Shown here: positions 60,042 through 64,000 of the stretch, piece by piece
How the letters are laid out: each line of letters starts with the position of its first letter
Position numbering within the stretch: the first letter of the stretch is position 1
NCBI RefSeq assembly: GCF_900176345.1
Contig: NZ_FWXU01000005.1
Span: forward strand, 124,001-188,000
Direction: 5' to 3'
DNA: 64,000 nucleotides
Source of the DNA: Rhizobium sp. RU36D
Lineage (GTDB): Bacteria > Pseudomonadota > Alphaproteobacteria > Rhizobiales > Rhizobiaceae
Position numbers and translations under genes: made by a program
The notes under the pieces: model-generated
Databases searched by the model: none
Seen by the model: only the letters and a program-made list of their open reading frames with translations
Told to the model about the DNA's origin: nothing

Positions 60042-60413
60042 CGCCAATCTCAGCGCTTTTTTTCAGATTGTCATGGAAGGATGTCCGGCAGTCGCATGGG
60101 ATATGCGGCTTCCCGGACATTTGTCGTTTGCATCAGATGGTTCGCGCAGTAGCGCGCGTTACCCGTACACAGTTCGACATTCTATGCCGAAGTCAGCTTG
60201 AGCAATGGCGGCAAGCCGTTTTGGTCTTCCGCACGGCTGCCATCCATCACTGACAACGCGATCGTTGCAACGGCTTTTGAAAACCTTCGATCGCATCTGT
60301 GCTACCTGCGTGTTACAGCAGGTCGCGTTGATTCGGATTCATGGGCCTGCTGTAGACTTTTGTTTTCGCATGCCTTTGTCCCAAAACCGGTGCCCACTTT
60401 TGGGAGGCATGCT
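60042..60413. other. Intergenic region between converging cheY-like genes
   Basis: A 372-bp stretch with no supported gene. Its right third is a palindromic mosaic repeat (60315-60412). Short open frames on the plus strand lack ribosome sites and domain signatures. Confidence 0.6.
60315..60412. repeat. Rhizobial palindromic intergenic mosaic repeat, second copy
   Basis: Outer arms ACAGCAGG / CCTGCTGT (60315-60322, 60346-60353) are followed by a second hairpin GCATGCCT / AGGCATGC (60368-60375, 60405-60412) around a CCCAAAACCGGTGCCCACTT core. It shares the AAAACCG...CCACTTTT core layout with 24881-24995. Confidence 0.7.
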
Positions 60414-60779
60414 TTAGCCCGGCAGCACCTGGCGTACCACCTTCAACAGGTCGTCGGGCGTCACCGGCTTGGTCAGCCAGCCCGTGGCTCCCAGCTTCTT
60501 GGCTTCGTCGCGCTTGGCCGCCTGGTTCTCCGTCGTCAGCGCCAGGATCGGCGTGAAGCGAAACATCTGCCGGGCGTTCTTGATCAGTTCCAGACCGTTC
60601 ATGTGCGGCATGTTGATGTCGGTGATGATGAGGTCGGGTTTCTGCATCGCCACTTTCAAGGCAGACACAGCCTGCGCACCATCGGCCGCGCTGTTGACCT
60701 TGTATCCGGCGCCTTCAAGCGTCGTCTTCAAAAAGGAAATGATGAGAGGAGAATCGTCGACGACAAAGATGGTTTTCAT
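60414..60779 (-). CDS. CheY-like single-domain response regulator
   Basis: A 121-residue receiver with Asp8/Asp9, phospho-acceptor Asp54 (LIITDINMPHMNG) and the conserved lysine in LTKPVTPDD. It lies 10 bp after the STAS gene, as the last member of the leftward cheY-cheA-STAS-cheY operon. It and the 59673 gene are paralogues facing each other. Likely output or phosphate sink of the adjacent CheA. Confidence 0.88.
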   Translation of the reverse strand: MKTIFVVDDSPLIISFLKTTLEGAGYKVNSAADGAQAVSALKVAMQKPDLIITDINMPHMNGLELIKNARQMFRFTPILALTTENQAAKRDEAKKLGATGWLTKPVTPDDLLKVVRQVLPG

Positions 60780-60789
60780 GTCTTTGGTC

Positions 60790-61029
60790 CTATACTGGCA
60801 TGTTAATCTGGCGAATGCAGTCCGCTAGAAACGGATCCTGCGGCATTTTCGAAATCTGGCCTTTGCCGGCGACGAGGGCTTGCAGCACCGCCGCATGGAT
60901 ATGGGTTGCCTTGCTTGCATCGACTTGAGCCTTGGTATTGGTCGTCAGCCAGCCGAACAGCGTCTCGGCATCGTCGACCACCACCTCTCCCGTCAGTTCG
61001 ACGCGGGACTTTCCAAACTTAAGCGCCAT
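60790..61029 (-). CDS. Small STAS-like domain protein
   Basis: A 79-residue protein with the layout of a short STAS or anti-anti-sigma-like domain: RVELTGEVVVDDAETLFGWL, then VDASKATHIHAAVLQALVAG where an alanine or serine phospho-site region would be. Its first 11 bp overlap the end of cheA, so it is translationally coupled. Small STAS proteins accompany some CheA clusters; the role is unclear. Confidence 0.7.
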   Translation of the reverse strand: MALKFGKSRVELTGEVVVDDAETLFGWLTTNTKAQVDASKATHIHAAVLQALVAGKGQISKMPQDPFLADCIRQINMPV

Positions 61030-63736
61030 GCATCAGCTCCTTGAGGTCGAGAACGAGCAGCACACTTCCGTCACCCAGAAGGGCGCTGCCCAGGAAGCCG
61101 GCGAGCGAGGATAGCGGGCCTTCCAGGGGTTTCAGGATCACGTCGGTCGTCTGGGCAAAGCCATCCACGATCACGCCGACGACGGCGCCGTCCACCCGGG
61201 CGACGAGGACGGCGAACTCATCGTCGTTATTGGCGAGCGGCGGATCGGGAAGCTGCAGCAGATGGTCGGCGCCGAACAGGGGCACGATGCGCCCGCGCAA
61301 GACGGCAACGCGCCGGTCCTTGATGACATGGATATCCGCGCGTGGCACGCGGACGGTCTCGACCACCACGTCCATCGGCACGCCATAACGCTGCCCGTTC
61401 ATCCTCACCATCAGCACATGCGATACCGAGACGGACAGGGGCAGGGTCAGCAGGATGCGCGTGCCCCGGCCTTTCTCGCTGGTCAGCCGGATCTGCCCGC
61501 CGATCTTCTGCAGGCTGGTGTTGACCACATCCATGCCCACCCCGCGTCCGGAGAGGTTCGATACGGTCTCGGCCGTGGAGAAGCCGGGAGCGAAGATATA
61601 CTGGATAGCCTCGGCATCGGTCAGGGTTTCCAGCCGCGCCTCATCGATCAGGCCCTTTTCGAACGCCTTTCTCTTGATCAGCACCGGATCGATGCCCTTG
61701 CCGTCATCCTCGATCTCGATCAGGACGCGATCGCCTTCCTGGCTCGCCCTGACAAGGATACGGCCTTCCTCCGGCTTGCCGCCCAGACGACGGGCCTCGG
61801 GGGTTTCCAGCCCATGGTCCAGGCTGTTGCGCAGGATATGGATGAGTGGATCCCCTAGGGATTCCACGATGTGCTTGTCGGCTTCGGCATCTTCGCCCTC
61901 CAGGACCAGGCGCACCTTCTTGCCCAATTGGCGCGCCACGTCTCGGACGAGGCGGGGAAAGCGCTGGAAGACGTGACCGACAGGCAGCATGCGCACCTGC
62001 ATGATCCCGTCCTGCATATCCTCGGCAATGCGGTTTATCACGGCGAATTGCGCCTTGATTTCGCGGGCAAGATCGCGCGAGCCATACACATCTTCGGCCT
62101 TTGCCGCGAGATAGGGCAGGGCGTTCTTGGCGACCACCATCTCGCCGATGAGGTCCATCAGCCGATCGATCTTCTCCTGGGGCACCTTGAGTGTGCGGGC
62201 CGGCCGGTCCGAATGCTCGGCAGCCTTGCCGACGTCGGCTCCATCCTCGGCACCTGCGCGCTCACGGGTCGCTGGGGCTTGGGCAGCCGGTTCCTCTGTG
62301 GCGGGTGCGGCAACAGGCGCTGCGACCGCAGGCGTGGCTGTCTCGCCCTCAAGGTCTTCCAGTTTCTCATCCAGGAAAAAGGCCAGCGGGACAAGACTGG
62401 CGTCGTTGCGGCAGCGCTCCAGCACTCCATCCAGCTCTTCTACCGCAGCTGTCATCTGCCGCGCCTGGAACATGGCTCTGACCGTATTGCCAACGGCGTT
62501 GAGGCGACCTTCCCACTGATCGTCGGGGGCTGCCATGTCGAGAAGTTGTCGTTGGGTGGCAAGAATATTGTAGGCGACCGACGCAGCACCTCCACGCGGC
62601 GGAGCCGAGGGTACCGATCCCTGGGCTGCACGGATCGCCGGTGAAGCCGCGGATGTGGCATCGGCAACAGAAGATGCGGCTGGTTCCGGCAGCTCGGCGC
62701 TCGGAAACACCGGTGGTTCCCCTGTCTCAAAAGCCTTTAGCAGCGCCTGGAGGACAGTGTGATCAGCGCCGCCAAGGGCAAGCGCCCGGATGAAGCGCAG
62801 CGTGGAGGCCGCCTTCAGCTCCGGGTTCAGCATGTCGAGCATCGCTTCGGCAGCCGATGCAAGCATGGCAGTATCGGCCTGGCGAAGCGCCTGGTCGGCC
62901 TGGGCGAGGAATTCGTCCCGCAAGCCTTCGTCGCAACCTGCACTGCCGGTGGGCTGCGCCAGCAAATGGCGGGCGACCGGATAGATCGCCACCTGCTCCG
63001 GCATATAGCGAAAATGCTCGCGCAGGTCCTTTTCGGCAGCGCGGCTAAGCGCCTGGATTTCCAGGTTGCAGCGGTAAACGTCGGTTTCCCCTGGGTCGCC
63101 GTATGGCGTGGTGAGAGAAATCAGAAAGGCTTGGCGATGCGGCAGATTGCGCAGCACCAGCAGCGGATCCTCGCCCTTGAAGAAGCATTCCGGCTCCGGC
63201 CGATAGAGCACACCCAGAAGATCGGCGCCACCATCAGTGATCAACGACAGGCGCTCGCTCTCATCGAGGCGCGAGAGCCAATCAAGCGTGGTCGGCGGCT
63301 TTACCTGGTCGGGGTTTTCATACTCCTGAGCGGTTGCCGCCGAAGGGTCCACAAGGGGCAGGCGTTCCCGCAACCGCGCGATGCGCGCCTCGGCCGCATC
63401 GGTGAAGTGATCCGGTATGCCACCGGTGGCCTCGACCGCCTCGACCATCTGCTGGATGAAATCCATGGAGTCGAGCAGGTCGTCCGTCATGTCGTTGTCG
63501 ATCGACAACTCGCGATCTCTGACCTTGTCGAGCAGATCTTCAGCCGCGTGGACGACGCGGGTAAAGGTCGGAATGTCGAAGAGGCCTGAATTGCCCTTCA
63601 AAGTATGGGCCGCTCGGAACAGTTCGTCCACCATGGTTTCGTCGTCAGGGCGTTTTTCAAGCGCAAGCAGCGCTTCGCCCATCCGTTCCAGGATGTCGTG
63701 AGCGTCGAGGACGAACTGTTTGAGCAGGTTGGGCAT
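61019..63736 (-). CDS. cheA: CheA-type chemotaxis histidine kinase
   Basis: A 905-residue CheA. The HPt domain (1-110) has phospho-acceptor His44 in AAHTLKGNSG. A long middle part (about 150-465) includes an unassigned domain (CFFKGEDPLLVLRNLPHRQA). The dimerisation segment starts near 516 (VPQEKIDRLMDLIGEMVVAK), the ATPase has HILRNSLDHGLE (633-644), EDDGKGID and GRGVGM, and a CheW domain closes the protein (about 765-900). The ATG at 63736 overlaps the upstream receiver gene's stop by one base; a TTG one codon earlier is possible. It is longer than classical CheA (about 650) and lacks an obvious P2. Confidence 0.9.
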   Translation of the reverse strand: MPNLLKQFVLDAHDILERMGEALLALEKRPDDETMVDELFRAAHTLKGNSGLFDIPTFTRVVHAAEDLLDKVRDRELSIDNDMTDDLLDSMDFIQQMVEAVEATGGIPDHFTDAAEARIARLRERLPLVDPSAATAQEYENPDQVKPPTTLDWLSRLDESERLSLITDGGADLLGVLYRPEPECFFKGEDPLLVLRNLPHRQAFLISLTTPYGDPGETDVYRCNLEIQALSRAAEKDLREHFRYMPEQVAIYPVARHLLAQPTGSAGCDEGLRDEFLAQADQALRQADTAMLASAAEAMLDMLNPELKAASTLRFIRALALGGADHTVLQALLKAFETGEPPVFPSAELPEPAASSVADATSAASPAIRAAQGSVPSAPPRGGAASVAYNILATQRQLLDMAAPDDQWEGRLNAVGNTVRAMFQARQMTAAVEELDGVLERCRNDASLVPLAFFLDEKLEDLEGETATPAVAAPVAAPATEEPAAQAPATRERAGAEDGADVGKAAEHSDRPARTLKVPQEKIDRLMDLIGEMVVAKNALPYLAAKAEDVYGSRDLAREIKAQFAVINRIAEDMQDGIMQVRMLPVGHVFQRFPRLVRDVARQLGKKVRLVLEGEDAEADKHIVESLGDPLIHILRNSLDHGLETPEARRLGGKPEEGRILVRASQEGDRVLIEIEDDGKGIDPVLIKRKAFEKGLIDEARLETLTDAEAIQYIFAPGFSTAETVSNLSGRGVGMDVVNTSLQKIGGQIRLTSEKGRGTRILLTLPLSVSVSHVLMVRMNGQRYGVPMDVVVETVRVPRADIHVIKDRRVAVLRGRIVPLFGADHLLQLPDPPLANNDDEFAVLVARVDGAVVGVIVDGFAQTTDVILKPLEGPLSSLAGFLGSALLGDGSVLLVLDLKELMHGA

Positions 63737-64000
63737 CAATTGCCTCCGACCATGAGGCTGGCCACTTCCAGCAGTTCCGCCGGTTTGGTGGGTTTGACGA
63801 GGTAGAAATTGGCGCCGGCAGCAAAGGCCCGCTGGCGATCCCGCTCCTCCGCCTCGGTCGAAACCATGACGGCGGGTGCCTGATGGATCTCCTTGCGCTT
63901 GCGCACCTCGCGCAGGAAGGCGTAGCCATCCATCTTCGGCATGTTCACGTCGACCACATAGAGATCGTAGCGCTTGCCCAGCGCCTTCTCCAGTCCCTCG
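63736..64000 (-). CDS. CheY-like response regulator, partial (C-terminal part)
   Basis: The last 87 codons of a receiver protein; its beginning lies beyond the right edge. The phospho-acceptor aspartate is in LYVVDVNMPKMDG and the conserved lysine in YLVKPTKPAELLE. Its stop overlaps the cheA start by one base. It is the first gene seen of the leftward cheY-cheA-STAS-cheY operon. Confidence 0.88.
   Translation of the reverse strand, partial: EGLEKALGKRYDLYVVDVNMPKMDGYAFLREVRKRKEIHQAPAVMVSTEAEERDRQRAFAAGANFYLVKPTKPAELLEVASLMVGGN

Noticed and set aside
1-64000. CRISPR arrays, tRNA or rRNA genes, insertion sequences, prophage or conjugation genes
   Set aside because: No regularly spaced repeats, cloverleaf-like sequence, transposase or integrase frame, or phage gene was found on either strand.

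Overview
The window looks like accessory DNA from an alphaproteobacterium of the Rhizobiaceae or a close relative. The evidence is uniformly GC-rich coding sequence, fmdA/urt and matAB gene sets of rhizobial type, and two intergenic palindromic mosaic repeats (24881-24995 and 60315-60412) of the kind common in Rhizobium, Sinorhizobium and Agrobacterium. It is almost entirely catabolic and transport operons with their regulators. No rRNA, tRNA, CRISPR, phage or insertion sequence was seen.

Layout. (1) 1-4275: a 4-hydroxyphenylacetate block: partial hpaE, hpaF, a 14-bp palindrome, hpaC, hpaB and an AraC-type hpaA. (2) 4284-9072: an outer-membrane protein, an MFS carrier and an amidase in one leftward run behind an AraC regulator. 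(3) 9395-19128: malonate genes matA-matB, an SGNH hydrolase and a dipeptide/oligopeptide-type ABC transporter, all leftward, with a divergent GntR/FCD regulator. (4) 19602-30903: urtABCDE-fmdA-fmdB for urea or short-chain amides, facing a two-component system whose kinase is fused to an NCS1 permease-like domain. (5) 31028-35855: an AraC regulator, an amino acid/amine permease, a 56-residue secreted-type cysteine peptide and a topaquinone copper amine oxidase. (6) 35972-59411: a large catabolic island. (7) 59673-64000: chemotaxis-type signalling genes (three CheY-like, one STAS, one CheA).

The island in (6) is the best candidate for an undescribed pathway. It holds a thiolase, hydroxyacyl-CoA-type SDR, MaoC hydratase, SnoaL-like protein, AMP-forming and NDP-forming acyl-CoA ligases, two dissimilar acyl-CoA dehydrogenases, two enoyl-CoA hydratases, a thioesterase, a complete HAAT-type ABC importer, an IclR regulator, an SMP-30 lactonase, a tandem two-domain SDR, a flavin reductase and a Baeyer-Villiger monooxygenase. 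Together these can be read as uptake of an acidic or alicyclic compound, alcohol-to-ketone oxidation, Baeyer-Villiger oxidation to a lactone, lactone opening, CoA activation and beta-oxidation. A repeated operator-like motif, TTCAC-N4-GTGAA, lies before the IclR gene, twice in the divergent promoter of the beta-oxidation operons and, with one mismatch, before the monooxygenase. It ties the island together as one putative regulon.

The other notable items are the NCS1-permease/cysteine-cluster/histidine-kinase/receiver fusion next to the amide operon, the small cysteine peptide translationally coupled to the amine permease, and a Baeyer-Villiger fingerprint in which the usual histidine is arginine. 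All functional names come from reading the sequence by eye. No database search was run.
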